From an uncultured Sphingomonas sp. (GTDB lineage: Bacteria > Pseudomonadota > Alphaproteobacteria > Sphingomonadales > Sphingomonadaceae): a DNA stretch of 64,000 nt. A program made the position numbers and the translations under genes. Shown here piece after piece: positions 19,098 to 29,052 of this stretch. Position 1 is the stretch's first letter, and each line of letters begins with the position of its first letter. The DNA lies in contig NZ_CAJYHX010000028.1 in NCBI RefSeq assembly GCF_913774285.1, positions 186,001 to 250,000 on the forward strand. The letters are read 5' to 3'. The notes under the pieces were generated by a model, which saw only the letters and a list, made by a program, of their open reading frames with translations, searched no databases and was not told the DNA's origin.

Positions 19098-20666
19098 ATG
19101 GACATCAAGATCACCCGCGCGCTCCTCTCGGTCTCCGACAAGACCGGGATCGTCGAACTCGGCCAGGCGCTGGCCGCCCAGGGGGTCGAGCTCGTCTCGA
19201 CCGGCGGCACCGCCACCGCCCTGCGTAACGTCGGACTGGCGGTCCGCGACATCTCGGACCTGACCGGCTTCCCGGAGATGATGGACGGGCGGGTGAAGAC
19301 GCTGCACCCCAAGGTGCATGGCGGCCTGCTCTCGGTCCGCGACAATCCCGAGCACCAGGCCTCGATGGCCGAGCACGAGATCGCGCCGATCGACCTTGTG
19401 GTGGTGAACCTCTATCCCTTCGCCCAGACCGTCGCCAAGGGTGCCGACCGCGACGAGATCATCGAGAATATCGACATCGGCGGCCCGTCGATGGTGCGCT
19501 CGGCCGCGAAGAACCATGAGTCGGTAGCGATCGTCACCGATCCGGCCGATTATGCGCTGGTGATGGGCGGCACGACGACGCTCGAGCAGCGCCGCAAGTT
19601 CGCCGCCAAGGCCTATGCCGCCACGGCGGCCTATGACGCGATGATCTCCAGCTGGTTCGCCTTCGCCGACCAGGGTGAGGCCTTCCCGGAGATGCTCAAT
19701 CTCTCGCTCAGCCGCGGCCAGGCGCTGCGCTATGGCGAGAATCCGCACCAGCAGGCGGCCTTCTATGCCGCGACCGGCGCTGCGGCGCGCGGCATCGGCC
19801 AGGCCCGGCAGGTGCAGGGCAAGGAACTGAGCTACAACAATTACAACGACGCCGATGCGGCGCTCGAGCTGGTCAGCGAATTCCGCGACGGCCCGCCGAC
19901 CGCGGTGATCGTCAAGCACGCCAATCCCTGCGGCGTGGCGAGCGGCGCGACTCTCGCCGAGGCCTATGCCGCGGCATTCGCCTGCGACACCGTCTCGGCG
20001 TTCGGCGGCATCATCGCGGTGAACCGCCCGCTCGACCGCGCGACCGCCGAGCAGATCACCGGCATCTTCACCGAAGTGGTGGTGGCGCCCGACGCGGACG
20101 AAGAGGCGCTGGCGCTGTTCGCGGCGAAGAAGAATCTCCGCCTGCTGCTCACCGGCGAACTGCCCGACCCGGCCCGCGCGGGTCTGTTCGCCAAGTCGAT
20201 CGCCGGCGGCTGGCTGGTCCAGGGCCGCGACAACGGCATCGTCACGCGCGACCAGCTCAAGGTCGTTACCAAGCGCCAGCCGACCGATCAGGAACTGGCC
20301 GACTGCCTGTTCGCCTGGACGGTGGCCAAGCACGTCAAGTCGAACGCGATCGTCTATGCCAAGGACGGCAGCACCGCGGGCGTCGGCGCCGGCCAGATGA
20401 ACCGGCTGGAAAGCGCCCGCATTGCCGCGTGGAAGGCCAAGGACGCCGCCGACAAGGCCGGCTGGGCAACCCCGCGCACGATCGGCTCGGCGGTGGCGTC
20501 AGATGCCTTCTTCCCCTTCGCCGACGGCCTGCTCGCGGCGGTGGAAGCGGGTGCGACCGCAGTGATCCAGCCGGGCGGCTCGATCCGCGACGACGAGGTG
20601 ATCGCGGCGGCAGACGAGGCGGGCCTCGCGATGGTCTTCACGGGCATGCGCCACTTCCGGCATTGA
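19098..20666 (+). CDS. purH: Bifunctional AICAR formyltransferase / IMP cyclohydrolase
   Basis: This enzyme catalyses the last two steps of purine synthesis to IMP. In the 522 residues the N-terminal MGS-like cyclohydrolase covers about 1-195 ([52 protein letters not shown]). The formyltransferase covers the rest ([49 protein letters not shown]). A purine-rich GAGGAGAGGGG sits upstream of the ATG. It is the last gene before a paired-hairpin region and a convergent flippase. Confidence 0.97.
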   Translation: MDIKITRALLSVSDKTGIVELGQALAAQGVELVSTGGTATALRNVGLAVRDISDLTGFPEMMDGRVKTLHPKVHGGLLSVRDNPEHQASMAEHEIAPIDLVVVNLYPFAQTVAKGADRDEIIENIDIGGPSMVRSAAKNHESVAIVTDPADYALVMGGTTTLEQRRKFAAKAYAATAAYDAMISSWFAFADQGEAFPEMLNLSLSRGQALRYGENPHQQAAFYAATGAAARGIGQARQVQGKELSYNNYNDADAALELVSEFRDGPPTAVIVKHANPCGVASGATLAEAYAAAFACDTVSAFGGIIAVNRPLDRATAEQITGIFTEVVVAPDADEEALALFAAKKNLRLLLTGELPDPARAGLFAKSIAGGWLVQGRDNGIVTRDQLKVVTKRQPTDQELADCLFAWTVAKHVKSNAIVYAKDGSTAGVGAGQMNRLESARIAAWKAKDAADKAGWATPRTIGSAVASDAFFPFADGLLAAVEAGATAVIQPGGSIRDDEVIAAADEAGLAMVFTGMRHFRH

Positions 20667-20720
20667 GGCAGATGCGTCGCGTTTCCGGTTGGGGGCGCGG
20701 CGTTGCGACACACTCCGCGT

Positions 20721-20816
20721 GCCCCCCGCGAAGGCGGGGGTCCATTGGCGCTGGTGTTGCGGTTCTTTCCCCGGACGTTCAGGCGAAAGGATTCTGGCCT
20801 TCGCGGGAATGACGGT
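20721..20816. repeat. Diverged REP-like paired hairpins after purH
   Basis: A CCCCCGC-GAAG-GCGGGGG hairpin (20723-20740) faces a related inverted copy near 20793-20815 (CCTTCGCGGGAATGACGG). Sequence and spacing echo the element at 6360-6453. It lies between convergent purH and the flippase gene. Confidence 0.65.
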
Positions 20817-20887
20817 GGAGGGCGCCCCCTCCACCACCGCGATTGGCGGCGGTCCCCCTCCCCCGGCTTTGCCGAGGGAAGGAACCC

Positions 20888-22396
20888 TCAGGCAGCCTCA
20901 CCCGCCATACCCTCCGCCCGAGGCACCTTGCGGAACAGCGCGCGGTCTTCCGGCCCGAAGCCGAAGCGGATGATCACGACCAGGAAGGTGATCAGGATCG
21001 CGGGCATGCCCAGGCTCATCTCCGCCCATTCGAAGCGGTGCGGCAGCGAGGTGAAGGCGGCGCCGACCAGTCCCGCGATCGCCATAGCCGCGAAGAAGCT
21101 GGGGCGGATGCTCACCACCGGCGCGCCGAGCTTGGCCTGGAGCAGGAGGCCCTTTGCCACCGAGCCAATCGTCAGCGACAAGGCCAGCGCTACCGCGGGC
21201 GCGGCGGACTGCACCGGCACCGGCCAGCCCTGCCCGCGCGCCAGGAAGATCAGCACGAAGCTCAGCCCGATCTGGAGCATCAGCACGCAGATCGAGATCG
21301 CCAGATTGGTGTGGCGGGCGATGTAGATCAGCGCCGTCTCGCACACCGCGCCGGGCGACGCGAGCACCTCGGCGAAGAGCAGGATGCACAGCACCGCCGA
21401 GCCGATCACGAACTCGCGGCCGAGCAGGCCCATCACCCCCTCGGCGGGGATCGAGAACATCACCGCCAGCCCCGCCTGCGCGCAGAGGATCCAGAATCCC
21501 ACCTGCCGCACCTGTCGTGCCACTGCGGGCCGGTCGCCCGCCGCGAGACTCTGGGTGATCACCGGTCCGAGGATCGGGTCGAAGCTCGATTTGAGCCGCT
21601 GCGGCACCGAGGCGACCTGCTGCGCCATATAGTAGATGCCGACCACCGAGGGCGCGAACAGCAGGCCCAGGATGAAGCGATCGACGTTGCGCGTCGCCCA
21701 TTCGATCGCGTCCGCCCCCGCCAGCGGCGCGTTGAGCCGGGCGAGGCCCCAGATCACCGCCGGCTGCGGTCGCCAGCCGACCGGCAGGCCATATTCGCGC
21801 ACAAACGGTACGATCGAGGCGACCAGTGCAGCGGTCATCGACAGCAGATAGGCCATCAGCAGCCCGTCACGGGTCGAGACGAAGGAGAAGAGGTAGGCCG
21901 CAATGCTGATCGTCCAGGGCTCGATGATCGCCCGCGCCGTCACCGAGGCGCCGATATTGTGGCGATAGGCGAGCGCGGACAGCGAGACGTCGGACAACGC
22001 GATGGCGATCACCGCGACAGACAGGAACCGCTCCAGCCCCATCACCGGACTGTTGGGGAACATCGCCTGCGGGAAGACCATCATGATGCCGCTGGCGACC
22101 AGCGCCGCGACGAAGGCGACGACCATCGCGTCCCAAACGACATGGGTGTGCGGGCGATCGGTGCTCGACAGCGCCTGCGCTAGTCCGCGCTTGAGGCCGA
22201 GCGTCGCCACCAGCGCGACGAACTCGATGACCAGCACCGCGATAGCGTAGCGCCCAACGATCTCCGGGCCATAGGAGCGCCCGGCGATGAACAGGAACGG
22301 CAGCCGGGCGACCAGCCGGATGATGAAGCCCAGCATGTTCGTACGCCCGCCCTTGGCGAGCGCGTTGATATCCTTGGACGCTTCCCCCTCGCTCAA
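20888..22396 (-). CDS. Polysaccharide/oligosaccharide flippase (Wzx-like, MOP superfamily)
   Basis: A 502-residue integral membrane protein with about 12-14 hydrophobic segments. It begins with a short cytoplasmic lead, then NMLGFIIRLVARLPFLFIAG and repeated Leu/Val/Ala helices separated by short charged loops. This matches the MOP-family exporters of lipid-linked sugars used for exopolysaccharide or O-antigen. There are no glycosyltransferases nearby, so the polymer is unknown. Its ATG overlaps the polA stop (ATGA), which suggests co-translation with polA. A G+C-rich hairpin lies past the end near 20865-20885. Confidence 0.82.
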   Translation of the reverse strand: MSEGEASKDINALAKGGRTNMLGFIIRLVARLPFLFIAGRSYGPEIVGRYAIAVLVIEFVALVATLGLKRGLAQALSSTDRPHTHVVWDAMVVAFVAALVASGIMMVFPQAMFPNSPVMGLERFLSVAVIAIALSDVSLSALAYRHNIGASVTARAIIEPWTISIAAYLFSFVSTRDGLLMAYLLSMTAALVASIVPFVREYGLPVGWRPQPAVIWGLARLNAPLAGADAIEWATRNVDRFILGLLFAPSVVGIYYMAQQVASVPQRLKSSFDPILGPVITQSLAAGDRPAVARQVRQVGFWILCAQAGLAVMFSIPAEGVMGLLGREFVIGSAVLCILLFAEVLASPGAVCETALIYIARHTNLAISICVLMLQIGLSFVLIFLARGQGWPVPVQSAAPAVALALSLTIGSVAKGLLLQAKLGAPVVSIRPSFFAAMAIAGLVGAAFTSLPHRFEWAEMSLGMPAILITFLVVIIRFGFGPEDRALFRKVPRAEGMAGEAA

Positions 22397-25149
22397 TGCG
22401 CGGCGCCCCAGCTGGGGCCGACGCCGATCTCCACGCCCAGCGGCACGGTGAGCTGGATCGCCGGTTCGGCGGCGGTGGCCATCACCCGCTCAATGATCGG
22501 GCGCGCGGCCTCGACATCGCCCTCGGGCAGCTCGAACACCAGTTCGTCGTGCACCTGGAGGAGCATGCGGACGTTGTGCAGCCCCGCCTCGCGCAGCGCC
22601 GGGACCATCCGCGCCATCGCGCGCTTGATGATGTCGGCACTGGTGCCCTGGATCGGCGCGTTGATCGCCGCGCGCTCGCTGCCCGCCCGCTCATTGGGGT
22701 TGGAGGCCTTGAGTCGCGGGAAGTGCGTCTTCCGCCCGAACAGCGTCGTGGTGTAGCCGCGCTCCTTCGCCTCGCGCAGCGTGTCGGCGATATAGCGATT
22801 GATGCCGGGGAAACGCTCGAAATAGCGGTTGATCATCGCCTGCGCCTCGTCCGGCGTCACGTCGAGCCGGCCGGCCAGGCCCCAGCGCGAGATGCCGTAG
22901 AGGATCGCGAAGTTGATCGTCTTGGCGCGGCCGCGCGTATCGCGGTTCACTTCGCCGAACAGCTCCATCGCGGTCAGGCTGTGGATGTCATCGCCGTTCG
23001 CGAACGCGGTGCGCAGCGCCGGCACATCGGCGATATGCGCGGCCAGGCGCAGCTCGATCTGCGAATAGTCGGCCGAGAGGATGACGTTGCCCGGCTCGGC
23101 CACGAAGGCGTCGCGGATCTGGCGGCCGGTCTCGGTCCGCACAGGGATGTTCTGCAGGTTCGGATCGGTCGACGACAGCCGTCCGGTCTGCGCGCCGGTG
23201 AGGCTGTAGCTGGTGTGGACGCGACCGGTATGCGGGTTGATCTGCGCCTGCAGCGCATCGGTGTAGGTCGACTTGAGCTTGGACAGCTGGCGCCAGTCGA
23301 GCACCTTGAGCACCATCTCGCGGCCGGGCGAATCCTTGTCGGCGGCGATGCGCTCCAGCTCGTTGACGTCGGTGGAATAGACGCCCGACTTGCCCTTGCG
23401 GCCGCCCTTGATCCCCATCTTGTCGAACAGCACGTCGCCCAGCTGCTTGGGGCTGCCGATGGTGAACTTGAAGCCGGCGATGGCGTGGATCTCTTCCTCC
23501 AGCGCAGCGATCTGCTGCGCGAAGTCGGCCGAGAGCTTGGCCAGCACCGCGGCATCGACCTTGATGCCGGTGGCCTCCATCTCGGCTAGAACGGCGACGA
23601 GCGGGCGGTCGACGCTCTCATAGACCCGCGTTACGCTCTCATAGGCGAGCCGGGGCTTCAATCGGCGCCACAGCCGCAGCGTGACATCGGCATCCTCGGC
23701 GGCGTAGCGCGTCGCGGCCTTGAGATCGACCTGGCCGAAGCTCAGCTGGCTCTTCCCGGTGCCGACCACGTCCTTGTAGGCGATGCAGCTGTGCGCGAGA
23801 TGGGTGGCGGCAAGCTCGTCCATGCCGTGACCGTGCAGGCCGGCGTCGAGATCGAAGCTCATCACGATCGTATCGTCATAGGGCGCGACGCGGATGCCGG
23901 CGCGGCCGAGCACGATCATGTCGTACTTCAGGTTATGGCCGATCTTGAGGACGGCGGGGTCCTCCAGCAGCGGCTTCAGCCGGGCGAGCGCCTCGTCGCG
24001 GTCGAGCTGCACCGGCTTCTCGGCGAACATGTCCGTCCCGCCATGGCCGAGCGGGATGTAGCAGGCGAGGTTCGGCGCCAGCGCCATGCTGACCCCGACC
24101 AGATCGGCCTGGGTCGCATCAAGCCCGGTCGTCTCGGTGTCGATCGCCACCCAGCCTTGGTGCCGCGACACGGTGATCCAGCGATCGAGCGCGTCCATGT
24201 CGGTGACGGTCTCGTAGCCGTCGTGGTTGCAGGGCGGGTCTTCCTCGACGCCGGGCGCCTCGTGCACCTCCACCGGCGCATCGGCGACCGAGGACAGGCG
24301 CGACAGCAGCGTTTTGAAGCCGTGATGCTCGAGGAACGCGCGGAGCGGCGCTTCGGGGATGCCCTGCAGCTCCAGCGCCTCCATCGGCTCGGGCAGCGGC
24401 ACGTCGCAGGCGAGCGTCACCAACTTGTGGCTCAGCCGCGCGAGCTCGGCATGCTCGATCAGATTGTCGCGCAGCTTGCCCTTCTTCATGCCCGGCGCGG
24501 CGGCGAGCACCGATTCGAGATCGCCATGTTCGAGGATCAGCTTTGCGGCGGTCTTCGGTCCCACCCCAGGCACGCCGGGGACGTTGTCGACGCTGTCGCC
24601 CATCAGCGCCAGCACTTCGCCGAGCTTTTCCGGGCCCACGCCGAACTTCTCGCGGGTGTCGTCGGGCCCCATCCGCCGGTTGTTCATCGTGTCGAGCATG
24701 TCGACCGAGGGATCGGTCATCAGCTGCATCAGATCCTTGTCGGAGCTGACGATCGTCACCGCCCAGCCCTGCGCCAGCGCCGCCTTGGTATAGCTGGCGA
24801 TCAGGTCGTCGGCCTCCCAGCCGAGCTCCTCGATGCAGGGCAGGCTGAAGGCGCGGGTCGCGTCGCGGATCATCGGGAACTGGGGGACCAGATCCTCGGG
24901 CGCGGGCGGGCGGTGCGCCTTGTACTGGTCGTAGAGCTCGTTGCGGAAGGTGTGCTCGGACTTGTCGAGAATCACCGCCATGTGCGTCGGCCCATCGGCC
25001 TTGTGGAGCTCGTCGGCGAGCTTCCACAGCATCGAGGTGTAGCCGTACACCGCCCCCACCGGCTCGCCATGCTTGTTGGTCAGCGGCGGCAGCCGGTGAT
25101 AGGCGCGGAAGATGTAGCTGGAGCCGTCGACGAGATAGAGATGGGGCAT
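22393..25149 (-). CDS. polA: DNA polymerase I
   Basis: This 918-residue polymerase acts in gap filling and Okazaki fragment maturation. The 5'-3' exonuclease domain is about 1-290 (starting MPHLYLVDGSSYIFRAYHRL; MGDSVDNVPGVPGVGPKTA). The 3'-5' exonuclease is about 320-500, with DTETTGLDATQADLVG keeping the Asp-x-Glu pair, so proofreading looks intact. The polymerase domain has motif A DYSQIELRLAAH, motif B with RAKTINFAILYG and motif C QVHDELVFE. The start is placed at 25149 because homologues begin there; the upstream ATG at 25185 cannot be excluded and neither has a strong ribosome site. Confidence 0.96.
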   Translation of the reverse strand: MPHLYLVDGSSYIFRAYHRLPPLTNKHGEPVGAVYGYTSMLWKLADELHKADGPTHMAVILDKSEHTFRNELYDQYKAHRPPAPEDLVPQFPMIRDATRAFSLPCIEELGWEADDLIASYTKAALAQGWAVTIVSSDKDLMQLMTDPSVDMLDTMNNRRMGPDDTREKFGVGPEKLGEVLALMGDSVDNVPGVPGVGPKTAAKLILEHGDLESVLAAAPGMKKGKLRDNLIEHAELARLSHKLVTLACDVPLPEPMEALELQGIPEAPLRAFLEHHGFKTLLSRLSSVADAPVEVHEAPGVEEDPPCNHDGYETVTDMDALDRWITVSRHQGWVAIDTETTGLDATQADLVGVSMALAPNLACYIPLGHGGTDMFAEKPVQLDRDEALARLKPLLEDPAVLKIGHNLKYDMIVLGRAGIRVAPYDDTIVMSFDLDAGLHGHGMDELAATHLAHSCIAYKDVVGTGKSQLSFGQVDLKAATRYAAEDADVTLRLWRRLKPRLAYESVTRVYESVDRPLVAVLAEMEATGIKVDAAVLAKLSADFAQQIAALEEEIHAIAGFKFTIGSPKQLGDVLFDKMGIKGGRKGKSGVYSTDVNELERIAADKDSPGREMVLKVLDWRQLSKLKSTYTDALQAQINPHTGRVHTSYSLTGAQTGRLSSTDPNLQNIPVRTETGRQIRDAFVAEPGNVILSADYSQIELRLAAHIADVPALRTAFANGDDIHSLTAMELFGEVNRDTRGRAKTINFAILYGISRWGLAGRLDVTPDEAQAMINRYFERFPGINRYIADTLREAKERGYTTTLFGRKTHFPRLKASNPNERAGSERAAINAPIQGTSADIIKRAMARMVPALREAGLHNVRMLLQVHDELVFELPEGDVEAARPIIERVMATAAEPAIQLTVPLGVEIGVGPSWGAAH

Positions 25150-25217
25150 GGGGCGGGAGATAGCAGCGCGGTGCGCCGCCGTCATCCCGCCGGAGCCCTT
25201 GTTTTAGGCCCTGGTTT

Positions 25218-26366
25218 TCAGGCGCCCAGCTGATGCTCGGCGACGATCGCCCGCACCACGCCCTGCATAAGCAGCTGGCGCTCGTTGATCGGGCGCGGCG
25301 TGTCGCCAATCATCACGGCGAGCGCGTAGGAACGGCCGTCGGGAGCGGTGAGCAGCGCCACATCGTTATAGCCCGCGGTGCGGCCGAACAGGTCCTGGCC
25401 GGTGCCGGTCTTGTGGGCGAGCTGCCAGCCCGGCGGCAGCGCGCCGCGCAGGCGGTACTTGCCGGTGTGCGAGGCCTGCATCGTCGCGATCAGCCACTGG
25501 GTGGACACGGGCGAGAGCAGCTCGCCGCGCTTCAGCCGGGCGAGCGCGCCGGCGATGGCGAGCGGCGCCGCGCCGTCGGGCGGATCGGCGACATAGCGCT
25601 GATAGGCGGCAACGCGGGTCTCGCGCGGCAGCTGGGCGCGGGCCACGGCAAAGGTGTTGCCCATCGAATATTCGGGCTTCCACGCGGGCAACCCCGAGGT
25701 GCCGAGCTGGAGCAGCTTCTCGCCCGGGCCGAAGCGGATCGAACCGAGCGCGTTGCGCGCGATGAACGAGCGCACCGCCGGCGGTCCGCCGACCAGGCGG
25801 AGCAGCTTGTCGTTGCAGGTATTGTCGCTCATCGTCAGCGCACGCCGCAGGATCTCGCCCACGGTGCTCTGATAGCCCTGGTCGCCCTTCACCAGCGACG
25901 CCACCGGCTGGTGGAACAGGGTGAAATCGGCGCGGGTGATGACGAGCGGGTCGTTCAAGCGGATTCGACCCTGGTCGACCTGGTCGAGCACCGTCATCGC
26001 CACCCACAGCTTGGAGACGCTCTGCTGCGGCAGCTTGCGCGCGCCCCCTTGCGAGGCGGTCCAGTTGCGGTCGACGCTGGTCACCGCGATGCCGACGACG
26101 CCGTCGAAATTATGGGCGATGTCCGACAGGCGATTCACCAAGCCGACGGGCGGCGGCACTTCCGGGCGCGGCGCCGCCTGCGCGCGCGGGATCGGCATCA
26201 GCACGCCGTAATTGGGCGCGGGCAGATAGGCGGCGAGTTCGGGATGTTCGTGGACGGCGCAGCCCAGCAGCACCGCGGGGCCAAGCCCTGCCACGGTCAG
26301 CGCACGCTCGACTTTCGAAAACCGGATTTTACGCACCGCAACCAACCTCTTGCCCACTTCCATCAT
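25218..26366 (-). CDS. Class A beta-lactamase-related serine hydrolase (probable lipoprotein)
   Basis: The 382-residue protein has the class A landmarks SVSK (Ser116-Lys119), SDN (180-182) and KTG (319-321). Glu216 lies exactly 36 residues after the SDN serine, where class A has Glu166, but the usual ExxLN is ExxLQ. About 35 extra residues lie between the omega loop and KTG. A hydrophobic stretch ends in LLGC (Cys36), suggesting a lipoprotein; a Pro-rich linker (about 59-75) follows. It could be a true beta-lactamase or a related penicillin-interacting hydrolase; resistance cannot be claimed from sequence. Two ATGs stand in tandem (26366, 26363). No ampR-like regulator adjoins it. Confidence 0.82.
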   Translation of the reverse strand: MMEVGKRLVAVRKIRFSKVERALTVAGLGPAVLLGCAVHEHPELAAYLPAPNYGVLMPIPRAQAAPRPEVPPPVGLVNRLSDIAHNFDGVVGIAVTSVDRNWTASQGGARKLPQQSVSKLWVAMTVLDQVDQGRIRLNDPLVITRADFTLFHQPVASLVKGDQGYQSTVGEILRRALTMSDNTCNDKLLRLVGGPPAVRSFIARNALGSIRFGPGEKLLQLGTSGLPAWKPEYSMGNTFAVARAQLPRETRVAAYQRYVADPPDGAAPLAIAGALARLKRGELLSPVSTQWLIATMQASHTGKYRLRGALPPGWQLAHKTGTGQDLFGRTAGYNDVALLTAPDGRSYALAVMIGDTPRPINERQLLMQGVVRAIVAEHQLGA

Positions 26367-26460
26367 GCGTCTGCCCCTAGAGGCGGCAAAGCAAGGGATT
26401 CCCGCAATGCGACGAAGCGAGTCGGTGGAGCGACGAGGCGTGACCAGGCGCGAAACCGGA

Positions 26461-28065
26461 TCAAGGCACCAGCACCGTGTCTACCGCCTCCGCCGCGGTC
26501 TCCGGATAGTCCAGCGTATAGTGCAGACCGCGGCTCTCCTTGCGGTGGAGCGCCGAGCGGACGATCAGGTCGGCGCTTTCCAGTAGGTTGCGCAGCTCGA
26601 TCAGATCCGGGGTCACGCGGAAATGGCCGTAATAGTCGGCGACTTCCTCGCGCAGCAGCTTGATCCGGTGCGCGGCGCGCTCCAGCCGCTTGGTGGTGCG
26701 GACGATGCCGACATAGTTCCACATGAAGCGGCGGATCTCGGTCCAGTTCTGCTTGATGACGACTTCCTCGTCGGAATCGGTCACCCGGCTCTCGTCCCAG
26801 GGCCGGATCGCCGGCGGCGGCGGCAGGTCGCCCCAATGCGCGCCGATGTGATTCGCCACCGCCTCGCCGAACACGAAGCATTCGAGCAGCGAGTTGGACG
26901 CGAGGCGATTGGCGCCGTGCAGCCCCGACTGGCTCACCTCGCCCGCCGCGTAGAGCCCCGGCAGGTCGGTCCGCCCGTCGCGATCGATCATCACCCCACC
27001 GCAGGTATAATGCTGGGCGGGCACCACCGGGATCGGCGCCTTGGTCATGTCGATGTCGAGGTCGAGCAGCCGGTGGTAGATGGTCGGGAAATGGTGCTGG
27101 ACGAATTCCGGCCCCATATGGCTGATGTCCAGGTGGACATAATCGAGGCCGAGCCGCTTGATCTCATGGTCGATCGCGCGGGCGACGATATCGCGCGGCG
27201 CCAGCTCCAGCCGGGAATCGAAATCGGGCATGAAGCGGTGGCCCCCCTCGTCGCCGGCTTCGGGGGGCAGCAGCAGGTGCCCGCCCTCGCCGCGCACCGC
27301 CTCGGTGATCAGGAAGTTCTTGACGTCGAGATTGTAGAGGCAGGTCGGGTGGAACTGCATCATCTCCATGTTGGAGATGCGGCAGCCCGCGCGCCACGCC
27401 ATCGCGATGCCGTCCCCGGTTGCGCCGCGCGGGGCGGTGGAGAACAGATAGGTCCGCCCTGCCCCGCCGGTCGCCAGCACCGTCGCGCGGGCGGTGAACA
27501 GCTCGACGCGGTTGGTCGCGCGGTTGAAGGCGTAGACGCCCCAGACATTGCCCGCGCCCGAATAGCGGAGTTCGTGCCGGCTGGTGGCGAGATCGATCAC
27601 CACCATGTCGGGCACCAGCGTGATGTTGGGATGCGCCTGCGCGGCGCGGAGCAGCGCGGTCTGCACGGCAAGCCCCGTGGCATCGTCGACATGGGCGATA
27701 CGCCGGTGGCTGTGGCCGCCCTCGCGGGTGAGGTGCAGGGCATTGCCCTCGGTGTTGAACGGCACGCCGAGCTGGACCAGCCGCTCGATCGCGGCGGGGG
27801 CGTTCTCGACCACCATCTCCACGGTCGCGCGGTCGTTGAGGCCGGCGCCGGCGACCATCGTGTCGTCGATATGGCTTTCGAAGGTGTCGCCGTCTTCCAG
27901 CACCGCGGCGATCCCGCCCTGCGCCCAAGCGGTCGAGCCCTCGGCAAAGCCGCCCTTGGCCAACACCGTCACCTTGAACCTGTCCGCCAGATGGAGCGCG
28001 GTGGTGAGCCCCGCCGCGCCGGAACCGAGGACCAGGACATCGCTTTGGTGATTGGTGTCGGACAA
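26461..28065 (-). CDS. nadB: L-aspartate oxidase
   Basis: This flavoenzyme oxidises aspartate to iminoaspartate, the first step of de novo NAD synthesis. The 534 residues show the FAD-binding VLVLGSGAAGLTTALHLADR, STAWAQGGIAAV, ATGGAGRTYLFST, MQFHPTCLYN and AAGEVSQSGLHGANRLASNS. The start is TTG 28065 with AAGGAG well placed upstream; no nearby ATG fits. nadA and nadC are not in the window, so the pathway is dispersed. Confidence 0.94.
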   Translation of the reverse strand: MSDTNHQSDVLVLGSGAAGLTTALHLADRFKVTVLAKGGFAEGSTAWAQGGIAAVLEDGDTFESHIDDTMVAGAGLNDRATVEMVVENAPAAIERLVQLGVPFNTEGNALHLTREGGHSHRRIAHVDDATGLAVQTALLRAAQAHPNITLVPDMVVIDLATSRHELRYSGAGNVWGVYAFNRATNRVELFTARATVLATGGAGRTYLFSTAPRGATGDGIAMAWRAGCRISNMEMMQFHPTCLYNLDVKNFLITEAVRGEGGHLLLPPEAGDEGGHRFMPDFDSRLELAPRDIVARAIDHEIKRLGLDYVHLDISHMGPEFVQHHFPTIYHRLLDLDIDMTKAPIPVVPAQHYTCGGVMIDRDGRTDLPGLYAAGEVSQSGLHGANRLASNSLLECFVFGEAVANHIGAHWGDLPPPPAIRPWDESRVTDSDEEVVIKQNWTEIRRFMWNYVGIVRTTKRLERAAHRIKLLREEVADYYGHFRVTPDLIELRNLLESADLIVRSALHRKESRGLHYTLDYPETAAEAVDTVLVP

Positions 28066-28158
28066 AGAGGCACTCCTTTGCCGCGCTTAAAGCGCGCATG
28101 GGCAGGGTTCCGCAATCCCTACCCTTGGGCATAAGAGGGTTGCGAAGAGGAGAGATGC

Positions 28159-29052
28159 ATGCGGCTGGCCTGGTGGATCGGAGTGGCGGCGCTGTTCGGC
28201 AGCGGCTCGGCGCAAGCGGCGGCGTGCCGGCTCGGGCCAGCGGGAACGACGGTGCCGGTGGCGATCGAAGGCACCGGGCGCTCGATGCTGGTGCATGTCC
28301 CCGCCGGCCGCAGCGCCGCGCGGCTGCCGCTGGTGTTCGTGTTCCACGGCAGCACCGGCAAGGGCCGCGACATCCTCGCCCAATCGAAGCTGGAGGCGAC
28401 CGCGGACCGCCACGGCTTCCTCCTCGCAGCACCCGATGGCGGGATCCCCGCCGCGACGGGGTATGTGTGGAACATCCCCGGCGTGCCGACGGTGACCGGC
28501 AAGGTGCCCGGCCCCGACGATGCCGACGACGTGGCCTTCGTGAAAACCGCGATCGACCAGCTGGCGGCCAAGGGCTGCGTGGATCGGTCGCGCGTCTACG
28601 CCACCGGCTATTCGGGCGGCGGGCGGCTGACCTCGTGGCTCGGCTGCGTCGCGGCAGACCGCTTCGCCGCGATCGCCCCGGTGGTGGGCCTGCGCGCGGG
28701 CAATCCGCGCAAGGACCTGCCGCGCCTCCCCGATCCGGCGACCTGCACGCCGTCGCGTCCGATGCCGGTGCTGGCCTTCGCCGGCGATGCCGACACCACC
28801 AACCCGATCCAGGGCGGCGGCGCGGGCTATTGGCAGTACACGATGCACACCGCGCTGGTGCGCTGGGCGGACCTGAACGGGTGCCGCTTGGGGCCGGTGG
28901 AGCGCGAGGTTTCGACGGAGGTGAAGGAAGAACGCTTCAGCCGCTGCTCGGGCGGCGCAGAGGTGGCCGGCCGGGTGAAGCACGGCGCCGGCCATGTCTG
29001 GGTGGCGGACAATGAGGCGATGTGGACCTTCTTCGTCCGCCACCGGCGCTAG
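28159..29052 (+). CDS. Secreted polyhydroxybutyrate-depolymerase/feruloyl-esterase-like hydrolase (LpqC family)
   Basis: A 297-residue alpha/beta hydrolase with a signal peptide (cleavage after AQA near 20). The nucleophile is Ser152 in ATGYSGGGRL. An acid is likely Asp210 or Asp212 in FAGDADTTNP. The histidine is His279 in HGAGHVW. VFVFHGSTGKGRD supplies the oxyanion loop. The family contains secreted esterases acting on short polyesters or feruloylated plant sugars; the substrate is not set by sequence. GAGGAGAG lies upstream. Its stop directly abuts the stop of the convergent methyltransferase. Confidence 0.82.
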   Translation: MRLAWWIGVAALFGSGSAQAAACRLGPAGTTVPVAIEGTGRSMLVHVPAGRSAARLPLVFVFHGSTGKGRDILAQSKLEATADRHGFLLAAPDGGIPAATGYVWNIPGVPTVTGKVPGPDDADDVAFVKTAIDQLAAKGCVDRSRVYATGYSGGGRLTSWLGCVAADRFAAIAPVVGLRAGNPRKDLPRLPDPATCTPSRPMPVLAFAGDADTTNPIQGGGAGYWQYTMHTALVRWADLNGCRLGPVEREVSTEVKEERFSRCSGGAEVAGRVKHGAGHVWVADNEAMWTFFVRHRR

